DNA of 12,187 nt from assembly GCA_020846575.1 (NCBI GenBank), contig JADLDQ010000267.1:1-12187 (forward strand), written 5' to 3'. Source of the stretch: Burkholderiales bacterium (lineage in GTDB: Bacteria; Pseudomonadota; Gammaproteobacteria; Burkholderiales; SG8-39). The position numbers and the translations under genes are program-made. The notes under the pieces were generated by a model. It had not been told where the DNA came from and made no database searches. It saw only the letters and a program-made list of their open reading frames with translations. Below, one piece after another: positions 1-5,711 of the stretch (its first letter is position 1; each line of letters opens with the position of its first letter).

Positions 1-84
1 CCCCGCGTTGTGATCCGAGGCCCGTTCGCGACCGAGCGCGTGCTCGACATGCCCAGCGGGGAGCAGTTGCCGAGAATCTGCTAG
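1..84 (+). CDS. 3' end of an unidentified plus-strand gene (partial)
   Basis: Frame 1 is open from the window edge to a TAG at 82-84 and gives 27 residues ending in GEQLPRIC. Third codon positions are mostly G or C, like the real genes here, which is the main reason to think it is coding. Its stop overlaps the stop of the convergent ceramidase-like gene on the other strand, a common tail-to-tail arrangement. The fragment is too short to assign to a family, and chance openness in GC-rich DNA cannot be excluded. Confidence 0.4.
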   Translation, partial: PRVVIRGPFATERVLDMPSGEQLPRIC

Positions 85-890
85 CCGGCCGGCGCAGGCG
101 TGGCCGCTCCCAGGGCCTGCAACCGCCTGCGGCTCCTGATCATCCAGGCGATGGTGAGGCAGCCTGCCGCAGCGAGCAGGTGCTTGAGCGAGTGGCCGCT
201 GATCGCCCCTGCGGTGAGGTCGAGCGCGCCGCGGTCATGGACCTCGGCGATCTTCGCCAGCACGTACCAGCCGAGCGCCGCCAGCAGCAGCCAGCGATGC
301 GTATGCACCGGGCGGTAGAGGACGTGGAATGCGGGCACCGCAAGCAGCGCGAAGCCCTGGATCCACACGTACAGGCGCAGGTCGCCCGAGTAGCGCCAGT
401 AGGCCACGCTCGCCGCGCCCAGGAGCACCAGGGGAAGCAGCAGGCGCGCGCCCAGTCGCCGCTCGACGTACTCCCCGAGCAAGGCCGAGACGAGCGCCAT
501 GAAGGCGAGCGTGATCGGCAGCCGATCCCAGGCAAGGCGCGCGTCGCCGGGCGCCCAGTGGTACCAGGCCGAGCCCGCCGCGACCAGCGCGACCGAGCAG
601 AACAGCACCGTCCAGGCGCTTCGCTCGCCGCCGGGCTCGCCGCCGCGCAGCCACGCGAGGCCCGCGCCACCCGCGATCAGGAAAGCGAGGTTGGACAGCA
701 CGTCGCCGGCGTTGGGAATGCCCAGGAACGCGCGCCGGTCGGCGAAGCCGTGGTAGCCGGGATCCTGGGAAACGGGCCCGAAGGCGAAAGCGGCCGCGAG
801 CGTCGCGGCCGCCAGGACGGCGAGCAGCCACTCGCGCCAGCCCGGACGCAGCGGCGCGCCGCGGGCGCGGGCGTTCGAAGCGGCGGTCAT
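81..890 (-). CDS. Ceramidase-like (CREST superfamily) integral membrane hydrolase
   Basis: This is a 269-residue membrane protein with about seven hydrophobic segments, resembling bacterial members of the alkaline ceramidase/CREST hydrolase family. The family's metal-site pattern is visible: S107-x3-H111 (in GSAWYH), D122 (in WDRLP) and H233-x3-H237 (in GHSLKH). An early conserved stretch, NAGDVLSNLAFL, lies near residues 60-71. In the known family these residues bind zinc and hydrolyse amide bonds in lipids; the substrate of this bacterial member is unknown. I chose the ATG at 890 because a GGGGGA sequence lies about 9 nt upstream. An in-frame ATG at 911 would add seven residues but has a GAGG 14 nt away. 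The gene lies 48 nt downstream of the SelW-like gene on the same strand and is probably cotranscribed with it. Confidence 0.8.
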   Translation of the reverse strand: MTAASNARARGAPLRPGWREWLLAVLAAATLAAAFAFGPVSQDPGYHGFADRRAFLGIPNAGDVLSNLAFLIAGGAGLAWLRGGEPGGERSAWTVLFCSVALVAAGSAWYHWAPGDARLAWDRLPITLAFMALVSALLGEYVERRLGARLLLPLVLLGAASVAYWRYSGDLRLYVWIQGFALLAVPAFHVLYRPVHTHRWLLLAALGWYVLAKIAEVHDRGALDLTAGAISGHSLKHLLAAAGCLTIAWMIRSRRRLQALGAATPAPAG

Positions 891-938
891 GGCATCGAGT
901 CCCCCGCGCATCGCCGGCTGCGCAACCTCGCCACGCCC

Positions 939-1166
939 TCAGCGCATCCGTTCGCGCAGCAGTGCGACGATGCGCTCGTGCTCCGGAAAGCGCCCCGTCC
1001 TGTGCTTGGAGTAGAGCAGCGTTGCGTCGGCGGATACGTCGAATACCCCGCCGCCGCCCTCGATCAGCTCGGCGCGCAGGCCGAGTTCCCTGGCGATCGC
1101 GGCCTCCAGACCGGAGGCCTGCGGCCGGTAGTTTCAGGCGCCGCAGTACTTGATCGTCACATGCAT
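939..1166 (-). CDS. SelW-like (SelT/SelW/SelH, Rdx family) selenoprotein with in-frame UGA
   Basis: Reading from the ATG at 1166, codon 11 is TGA (1136-1134). The frame then stays open to a second TGA at 941-939, giving 75 residues. The start reads MHVTIKYCGA-U-NYRP, so the TGA falls at the second position of the C-x-x-C redox motif (C8, U11) typical of the thioredoxin-like Rdx family. The rest also fits the family: NYRPQA after the motif, a GGGGVF turn at 37-42, and SK followed by GRFP at 53-61. Length is normal for these small proteins. A SECIS-like hairpin follows the TGA. An in-frame TAG lies four codons upstream of the ATG, so translation starts here or at the GTG two codons later; the Shine-Dalgarno is weak. 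The role is probably thiol redox chemistry in the cytoplasm, inferred from the family. A nonsense mutation or sequencing error is the alternative, but the conserved downstream half and the hairpin argue against it. Standard gene finding would miss it, since no good internal start exists. Confidence 0.85.
1092..1126 (-). promoter_or_regulatory. Bacterial SECIS-like hairpin for UGA decoding
   Basis: In the sense orientation, GGCCTCC (1119-1113), loop GGTCT (1112-1108) and GGAGGCC (1107-1101) form a perfect 7-bp stem. It extends by CGC/GCG after a single bulged A (at 1120), then by GGC/GCC with three unpaired bases on one side. The apical loop begins 22 nt after the UGA. Bacterial SECIS elements sit inside the coding sequence just downstream of UGA, with a G among the first two loop bases for SelB binding. 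The GGUCU loop is the one I recall for E. coli fdhF. The hairpin is directly visible; SelB recognition is inferred. Confidence 0.8.
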
Positions 1167-1255
1167 CGGTTCAGTCTACACCGGCGCGCCGGCGGCGCAC
1201 GCCGCGCGCCGCGGGGCCTGCGCCGCCGCGCGCGGGGCGGGAAGGCCGTTACCGC

Positions 1256-1261
1256 TATAAT
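1256..1261 (+). promoter_or_regulatory. Possible -10 box for the cytochrome c gene
   Basis: A perfect TATAAT lies 27 nt before the cytochrome ATG, in otherwise very GC-rich DNA. No convincing -35 hexamer is present 16-18 nt upstream. The site lies between two divergent genes, and the reverse strand reads TATAGC at nearly the same place, so it might serve either direction. Confidence 0.45.
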
Positions 1262-1288
1262 TCGCGCCTCGATTGCGCGGGCGCAGCC

Positions 1289-1810
1289 ATGACCGATACC
1301 CAAGATCATTCCCAGGAGACCCTCATCAAGACGCCCAGGCAGCTCGTCCTGGTGGTGGTGCTCGCCTTCATCGTTCCGGTGACGGTGATCGTGATGCTCG
1401 TCTCGTACGTAACCGGCGGCGTGCGGGTGGATCCGGCGAGCAGCGCCTTCACGCCCGAGGCGGTGGCGGCGCGCATCGCGCCGGTGGCCGGCGTCGACCT
1501 CGCCGAGGCCGAGGCGCCGCGAGGATCGCGCAGCGGCGAACAGATCGTCAAGAGCGTGTGCCAGGCCTGCCACGGCACCGGCGTGGCCAACGCGCCCAAG
1601 CTCGGCGACAAGACCGCCTGGGCGAAACTGATCGCGGAAGGCCAGAAGCGGCTGGTAGCCGACTCGATGAAGGGCGTGAGGGGCATGCCCGCCCGCGGCG
1701 GGGATGCGAGCCTGAGCGACGTCGAGTTCGAGCGGGCCGTCGTCTACATGGTCAACCAGGCCGGGGGCAGCTTCAAGGAACCGCCGGCGCCCAAACCCGA
1801 CGCGAAGTAA
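1289..1810 (+). CDS. Membrane-anchored monohaem cytochrome c (class I, c5-like)
   Basis: The 173-residue protein starts with a short cytoplasmic tail, then one strongly hydrophobic segment at about 19-40 that probably acts as an uncleaved anchor. A periplasmic linker and a single cytochrome c domain follow. The haem-binding motif CQACH is at 91-95, and the likely axial methionine is M133 in RGMPARGG, the spacing expected of cytochrome c5-type proteins. The VEFERAVVYMVNQAGG helix near 145-160 is the usual C-terminal helix. It probably carries electrons in respiration at the periplasmic face of the inner membrane; the partners cannot be told from sequence. The tail is proline- and lysine-rich. 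The gene stands alone, divergent from the SelW-like gene. The start has a poor Shine-Dalgarno but directly precedes the anchor and follows a TATAAT. Confidence 0.88.
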   Translation: MTDTQDHSQETLIKTPRQLVLVVVLAFIVPVTVIVMLVSYVTGGVRVDPASSAFTPEAVAARIAPVAGVDLAEAEAPRGSRSGEQIVKSVCQACHGTGVANAPKLGDKTAWAKLIAEGQKRLVADSMKGVRGMPARGGDASLSDVEFERAVVYMVNQAGGSFKEPPAPKPDAK

Positions 1811-2097
1811 TCGGCTCGCTTTCCCGGGCAGCAGAGCCGCAGCCCCGGCCAGCGCGAAGGCTCGGCGCCGGGCGCCGTCCGGCGCGCCTGACTCGCCGCA
1901 TTTCATCCGCTACAATCGAGCGCAGCCCTCGGCGCGGGCGCGGAGCATCCCGAGCATCCCGGAGCCGGCGGGCTCACCGGCGCGCCGCTCGATCGAAGCG
2001 AACGGTCGACCCCACGACGACCCCGCAAGCGGCTCGCGCATCGAGCACCCGGCGCCAGACCGGGATCCAGCTGCATCACCACAGGAAACCGACGCCG
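1811..2097 (+). other. Intergenic gap and gshA leader
   Basis: This 287-nt gap contains no convincing gene, although the gshA frame stays open through it because of high GC. It holds a small GC hairpin (1863-1877, 6-bp stem, no T-run), the gshA promoter candidate, a direct repeat of GAGCATCCC (1943-1951 and 1952-1960), and a weak hairpin around GAGCC/GGCTC (1962-1975). An AGGAAA at about 2083-2088 is the likely ribosome binding site of gshA. Confidence 0.5.
1888..1916 (+). promoter_or_regulatory. Candidate sigma70 promoter for gshA
   Basis: CTGACT (1888-1893) and TACAAT (1911-1916) are separated by 17 nt and resemble the -35 and -10 consensus (4 of 6 and 5 of 6 matches). Transcription would start near 1923 and leave a leader of about 175 nt before gshA. 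No experimental support can be drawn from sequence alone. Confidence 0.45.
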
Positions 2098-3378
2098 ATG
2101 ATTCCTCACCTCACCACCGCGCTCACCGGGCCGCTGCAGGAACTGGAGCGGCGCATCCTGGACTCCAGCACCGCGATCGAGCACTGGTTGCGCGCGCAGT
2201 GGCAGGAGCACACGCCGCCTTTCTACACGTCGGTCGACCTGCGCAACAGCGGCTTCAAGATCGCGCCGGTGGACACCAACCTCTACCCGGGCGGCTTCAA
2301 CAACCTCAACCCGGCGTTCCTGCCGCTTTGCGTGCAGGCGGCGATGAGCGCGATCGAGAAGATCTGCCCGGATGCGACCAACCTGCTGCTGATCCCGGAG
2401 AGCCACACCCGCAACGTCCATTACCTGCGCAATGTCGCTCAGCTGCGCACCATCCTGCGACAGGCGGGACTGAACGTGCGCATCGGCACGTTGAGCCCCG
2501 CGATCACCCGGCCCACGACGATCGAGATACCCGAATCCCAGCCGCTGCTGGTCGAGCCGCTGGTCCGCGCCGGCGCGCGCCTGGGTCTTGCCGACTTCGA
2601 TCCCTGTGCGATCCTGCTGAATAACGACTTGTCCTCGGGACTGCCGCAGATACTCAAGGGACTGGACGGCCAGACCGTGCTGCCGCCGCTGCACGCCGGC
2701 TGGGTGGTGCGCCGCAAGTCCAACCACTTCGCCGCCTACGACGACGCGACGCGCGAGTTCGCGCAGCTGCTCTCGATCGACCCGTGGCTGGTGAACCCCT
2801 ACTTCGCCGTGTGCGGCGAGGTCAATTTCCACGAGCGCGCCGGCGAGGATTGCCTCACCTCGAACGTGGAGGTGCTGCTCGCGCAGATCCGCAACAAGTA
2901 CCTGGAATACGGCATCAAGGACGAGCCCTACGTGGTGGTCAAGGCCGACGCCGGTACCTACGGCATGGGCATCATGACCGCGCGCAGCGCCGACGAGCTG
3001 CGCGCGCTCAACCGCAGGCAGCGCAACAAGCTGGCGGTGGTGACAGAGGGCCTGCAGGTGAGCGAGGTCATCATGCAGGAGGGCGTGCACACCTACGAGA
3101 GCATCAACGGCGCCGCGGCCGAACCGGTGGTCTACATGATCGACCGCTTCGTGGTGGGCGGCTTCTATCGGGTGCACGGCGAGCGCGGTATCGACGGGGT
3201 GCTGAACGCGCCCGGAATGCAGTTCGTGCCCCTCGCCTTCGACGACTGCTGCACCACGCCCGACCACTACGCGCAGCCCGGCGCCGGCGCGAACCGCTTC
3301 TACTCCTACGGCGTGATCGCGCGCCTTGCCCTGCTCGCCGCTTCGATCGAGCTGGAGCGCACCGCGCCCGCCGCCTGA
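2098..3378 (+). CDS. gshA: Glutamate-cysteine ligase (acidithiobacillus-type GshA)
   Basis: The 426-residue protein catalyses the first step of glutathione synthesis, ATP-dependent joining of glutamate and cysteine. It matches the proteobacterial family named after Acidithiobacillus ferrooxidans GshA, which differs from the E. coli type. Conserved stretches include DLRNSGFKIAPVDTNLYPGG (47-66), LIPESHTRN (98-106), the glycine-rich KADAGTYGMGIMTA (282-295) that resembles an ATP-grasp-like nucleotide site, and VIMQEGV (324-330). I chose the ATG at 2098 because AGGAAA lies upstream and family homology begins soon after. The frame is open much further upstream, but that part overlaps the cytochrome gene in another frame and has no protein-like features. 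gshB follows after 33 nt, so the two are probably cotranscribed. Identity is strengthened by that neighbour. Confidence 0.93.
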   Translation: MIPHLTTALTGPLQELERRILDSSTAIEHWLRAQWQEHTPPFYTSVDLRNSGFKIAPVDTNLYPGGFNNLNPAFLPLCVQAAMSAIEKICPDATNLLLIPESHTRNVHYLRNVAQLRTILRQAGLNVRIGTLSPAITRPTTIEIPESQPLLVEPLVRAGARLGLADFDPCAILLNNDLSSGLPQILKGLDGQTVLPPLHAGWVVRRKSNHFAAYDDATREFAQLLSIDPWLVNPYFAVCGEVNFHERAGEDCLTSNVEVLLAQIRNKYLEYGIKDEPYVVVKADAGTYGMGIMTARSADELRALNRRQRNKLAVVTEGLQVSEVIMQEGVHTYESINGAAAEPVVYMIDRFVVGGFYRVHGERGIDGVLNAPGMQFVPLAFDDCCTTPDHYAQPGAGANRFYSYGVIARLALLAASIELERTAPAA

Positions 3379-3411
3379 AAGGCGGCGCCTCGGGCACCGG
3401 ACGCCTGCACC

Positions 3412-4356
3412 ATGAAGATCGCCTTCGTCGTCGACCCGCTTGCGTCGCTCAACATCAAGAAGGATTCCACCTACGCGATGATGGTCGAGGCCGCCCGCCG
3501 CGGCCACGAGCTGTACGCGATGCGCCAGGACGGGCTGTGGTGGAAGCGCGGCGGCGTGTACGGGGCGGCGGGCAGGCTCGCGCTGTGGCCGGACCCCACG
3601 ACCTGGTACGAGCTCGCGCCCGCCGCACAGACGCCGCTTGGCGCCTTCGACTGCGTGCTGATGCGCAAGGACCCGCCGTTCGACATCGAGTACGTGGCCA
3701 CCACCTGGCTCCTGGAGCGCGCCAAGGCCGGGGGCGCGCGGGTTTTCAACGACCCGCGGGCGCTGCGCGACCACAGCGAGAAGCTATCCATCCTGGAGTT
3801 CCCGGACCTGATCCCGCCGACGCTGGTCGCCCGCGCGCACGAACCCCTGCACGCCTTCATCGACGAGCACGCCGACGTGGTCCTGAAGCCCCTGGACGGG
3901 ATGGGCGGACAGTCGGTATTCCGCGTCACCGACAACGACGCCAACCGCAACGTGATCGTCGAGACGCTCTCCAGGCACGGCGAGCGCAACGTCATGGCGC
4001 AGCGCTACGTGCCCGAGATCCGCGATGGGGACAAGCGCATCCTGCTGATCGGCGGGAAGGTGGTGCCGCATTGCCTCGCGCGCATCCCCAAGGCGGGTGA
4101 GACGCGCGGCAACCTCGCCGCGGGCGGCACCGGTGTGGCGCGGCCGCTGTCGGCGCGCGATGCCCGGATCGCCGCCGACCTGGCACCCCTGCTCGCCGCG
4201 CGCGGCCTGCTCCTGGTCGGCCTGGACGTGATCGGCGACTGGCTCACCGAGATCAACGTCACCAGTCCCACCTGCTTCCAGGAGATCACCCAGCAGACCG
4301 GGTTCGACGTCGCGGCCATGTTCATCGACGCCCTGGAGGCGGCGTGCGCCCGCTAG
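3412..4356 (+). CDS. gshB: Glutathione synthetase
   Basis: The 314-residue ATP-grasp enzyme adds glycine to gamma-glutamylcysteine to form glutathione in the cytoplasm. Visible family motifs are the N-terminal VVDPLASLNIKKDST (6-20), MRKDPPFDIEY (84-94), the ATP-grasp loop LKPLDGMGGQSVFR (158-171), GDKRILLI (206-213), the substrate loop RIPKAGETRGNLAAGGTG (224-241), and EINVTSPTCFQEI (280-292) with metal-binding Glu and Asn. Length and motif order are those of full-length bacterial GshB. The ribosome site before the ATG is weak, suggesting translation may depend partly on gshA. The 3' end overlaps the next gene by 13 nt. Confidence 0.96.
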   Translation: MKIAFVVDPLASLNIKKDSTYAMMVEAARRGHELYAMRQDGLWWKRGGVYGAAGRLALWPDPTTWYELAPAAQTPLGAFDCVLMRKDPPFDIEYVATTWLLERAKAGGARVFNDPRALRDHSEKLSILEFPDLIPPTLVARAHEPLHAFIDEHADVVLKPLDGMGGQSVFRVTDNDANRNVIVETLSRHGERNVMAQRYVPEIRDGDKRILLIGGKVVPHCLARIPKAGETRGNLAAGGTGVARPLSARDARIAADLAPLLAARGLLLVGLDVIGDWLTEINVTSPTCFQEITQQTGFDVAAMFIDALEAACAR

Positions 4357-4775
4357 CCGGGGCCGTGCTGTGCGCGGGGCTCGCAGCGGGCACGCCTCAC
4401 CCGGCCGCTGCGCAGGACACCGCGGCCCCGCGGCCGGCGCGCATCCAGGAGGTGGTCGCCGAGCGGGTCGCCGCGCTGCAGCTCTACCAGCTGAAACTGG
4501 TGCAGACCGGCATGAGCCTGCGCAGGTATCCCGAGGAGGCGCTGCGCGAGGGACTGCACGGCACCGCCGCGGTCGAAATCCGGATCGGCGCCGATGGCAA
4601 GCTGACAAACCAGCGGCTGGTGAAGAGCACCGGGCACAAGATCCTCGACCAGCACGCGCTGGCGCTGATCGCGCAGGCCGTTCCGCGCACCGAGCTGCCC
4701 GCGGCGTTGCAAAATACGGTTTTCACGATGGTCATCAACGTCGCTTTCGTGTTGCCGGGGCCGCGCAGCGCCTGA
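4344..4775 (+). CDS. Periplasmic TonB C-terminal domain protein
   Basis: The 143-residue product begins at a GTG preceded by GGAGG and overlaps the end of gshB by 13 nt. Residues 1-23 form a signal peptide with a likely cleavage after AAA23. The region 61-137 is a TonB C-terminal domain: RRYPEEALREGLHGTAAVEI, then IGADGKLTNQRLVKSTGHKI, then a helix and a final strand. Unlike true TonB it lacks a stable membrane anchor and a proline-rich spacer, so it is probably a soluble periplasmic protein and not an energy transducer. Its position downstream of gshB resembles other betaproteobacterial clusters, but its function is not established. It may be translationally coupled to gshB. Confidence 0.82.
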   Translation: MRPLAGAVLCAGLAAGTPHPAAAQDTAAPRPARIQEVVAERVAALQLYQLKLVQTGMSLRRYPEEALREGLHGTAAVEIRIGADGKLTNQRLVKSTGHKILDQHALALIAQAVPRTELPAALQNTVFTMVINVAFVLPGPRSA

Positions 4776-4830
4776 GCGCGGCCGTTCGGCGCGCCTGTGC
4801 ACACCCGCTGGGGGCGCCGCGCGCAGCCGC

Positions 4831-4984
4831 CACCGTGCGCGGCGATTCCGAGCACGGTGCGCGGCGATTGCGAGCACCGTGCGCGGCGATTGCGAGGGCC
4901 GTGCGCAGCGATTGCGAGCACCGTGCGCAGCGATTGCGAGGGCCGTGTACGGCGATCAGGAGCGCCGTGCGCGGCCGTTCCGAG
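4831..4984 (+). repeat. Seven tandem copies of a 22-bp repeat
   Basis: Seven consecutive 22-bp units start at 4831, 4853, 4875, 4897, 4919, 4941 and 4963. Five end in a GCGATT(C/G)CGAG-type sequence, and nearly all carry the core (C/G)GTGCGC(G/A)GCG. Units 2 to 5 differ by one to a few bases, while units 6 and 7 are more diverged. The first bases alternate CAC and GGC in units 3-6, hinting at a 44-bp duplication step. A degenerate eighth unit may follow at 4985. The unit length is not a multiple of three, so this is not a coding repeat. It occupies most of the gap between the TonB-domain gene and the PTS EIIA gene. Confidence 0.92.
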
Positions 4985-5023
4985 CGCCTGCACGGCGCGG
5001 GCCTGGGCGGCGAGCGACGTCCG

Positions 5024-5035
5024 GCGTATATACGC
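5024..5035. promoter_or_regulatory. 12-bp palindrome before the PTS EIIA gene
   Basis: GCGTATATACGC is a perfect inverted repeat, followed at once by the GAGGG ribosome site (5036-5040) and, seven bases later, the ATG at 5048. It is the only AT-containing stretch in the area. It could be an operator, or its TATATA could be a -10 element of a very short-leader transcript. No -35 match is evident. Confidence 0.35.
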
Positions 5036-5047
5036 GAGGGTTGTATC

Positions 5048-5461
5048 ATGGTCGGTATCCTCATCGTCGCCCACGGCGCGCTCGCCGAGTCGCTCATCCG
5101 CAGCGCGGCCCACGTGCTCGGGCGGGTTATCTCGGATGCGGTCCCGCTCGGCGTGGCCGCGAGCGACGATCCCGAAGCGCTGCTGCCGCGGGCGAGCGCC
5201 CTGGTCTCGCAGCTCGACGACGGCAGCGGGGTGCTGGTGCTCACGGACATGGTGGGCGGTACGCCCGCCAACATCGCCACCCGCCTGGCGACACCCGGGC
5301 GCATCGAGGTGATCGCCGGGGCAAATCTGCCGATGCTGATGCGCGCCCTCACCTACCGCGAGGAACCCCTGGCGCGGGTGGTCGAGAAGGCGATGAGCGG
5401 CGGCCACGAGGGCGTGGTTCACATCCAACCGGAGCCGATGCATGCCGCGCGCCGAGGTTGA
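5048..5461 (+). CDS. PTS EIIA component, mannose family
   Basis: This 137-residue cytoplasmic protein is a single EIIA domain of the mannose/fructose family. The phosphoryl-accepting histidine is H9 in IVAHGALAES, and the conserved TDMVGGTPAN lies at 66-75, with GANLPML at 91-97. It would take phosphate from phospho-HPr, encoded directly downstream. No EIIB, EIIC or EIID partner is present, so a regulatory rather than sugar-transport role is likely, as proposed for similar incomplete betaproteobacterial systems. A good GAGGG sits 7 nt before the ATG. The 3' end overlaps ptsH by 20 nt. Confidence 0.92.
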   Translation: MVGILIVAHGALAESLIRSAAHVLGRVISDAVPLGVAASDDPEALLPRASALVSQLDDGSGVLVLTDMVGGTPANIATRLATPGRIEVIAGANLPMLMRALTYREEPLARVVEKAMSGGHEGVVHIQPEPMHAARRG

Positions 5462-5711
5462 GATCGTGAATAAGCTCGGGCTGCACGCGCGCGCCTCGGC
5501 CAAGCTCACCCAGACCGCCGCCGCCTTCGCGAGCGAGGTCTGGCTGTCGCGCAACGGGCGGCGCGTCAACGCCAAGAGCATCATGGGGGTGATGATGCTG
5601 GCGGCGGGCAAGGGCAGCCGCGTCACGGTGGAAGCCGAGGGCGCGGACGCGCAGTCGGCGCTGGAGGCGCTCACCGCGCTGATCGCGGACCGTTTCGGGG
5701 AGGGCGAGTGA
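5442..5711 (+). CDS. ptsH: Phosphocarrier protein HPr
   Basis: The 89-residue protein passes phosphate from enzyme I to the EIIA. The active-site histidine is H15 in NKLGLHARASAK. S46 in NAKSIMGVMML is the site phosphorylated by HPr kinase in organisms that have HprK, and both serine and surroundings are preserved here. Length is typical of HPr. The ATG is preceded by GGAG seven bases upstream and lies inside the end of the EIIA gene, so the genes are probably translationally coupled. The stop overlaps the GTG start of ptsI by 4 nt. Confidence 0.95.
   Translation: MPRAEVEIVNKLGLHARASAKLTQTAAAFASEVWLSRNGRRVNAKSIMGVMMLAAGKGSRVTVEAEGADAQSALEALTALIADRFGEGE

Noticed and set aside
939..1166. Pseudogene with a nonsense mutation in place of a selenoprotein
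   Set aside because: The only interruption is at the redox position where Sec is expected, the downstream half is intact, and a SECIS-like hairpin follows at the right distance.
1273..2097. Upstream extension of the gshA reading frame to 1273
   Set aside because: It is open only because of high GC, overlaps the cytochrome gene in another frame, and shows arginine- and alanine-rich sequence without protein-like features; a ribosome site lies just before 2098.
4831..4984. CRISPR array
   Set aside because: The 22-bp units are directly adjacent without spacers, and there are no cas genes nearby.
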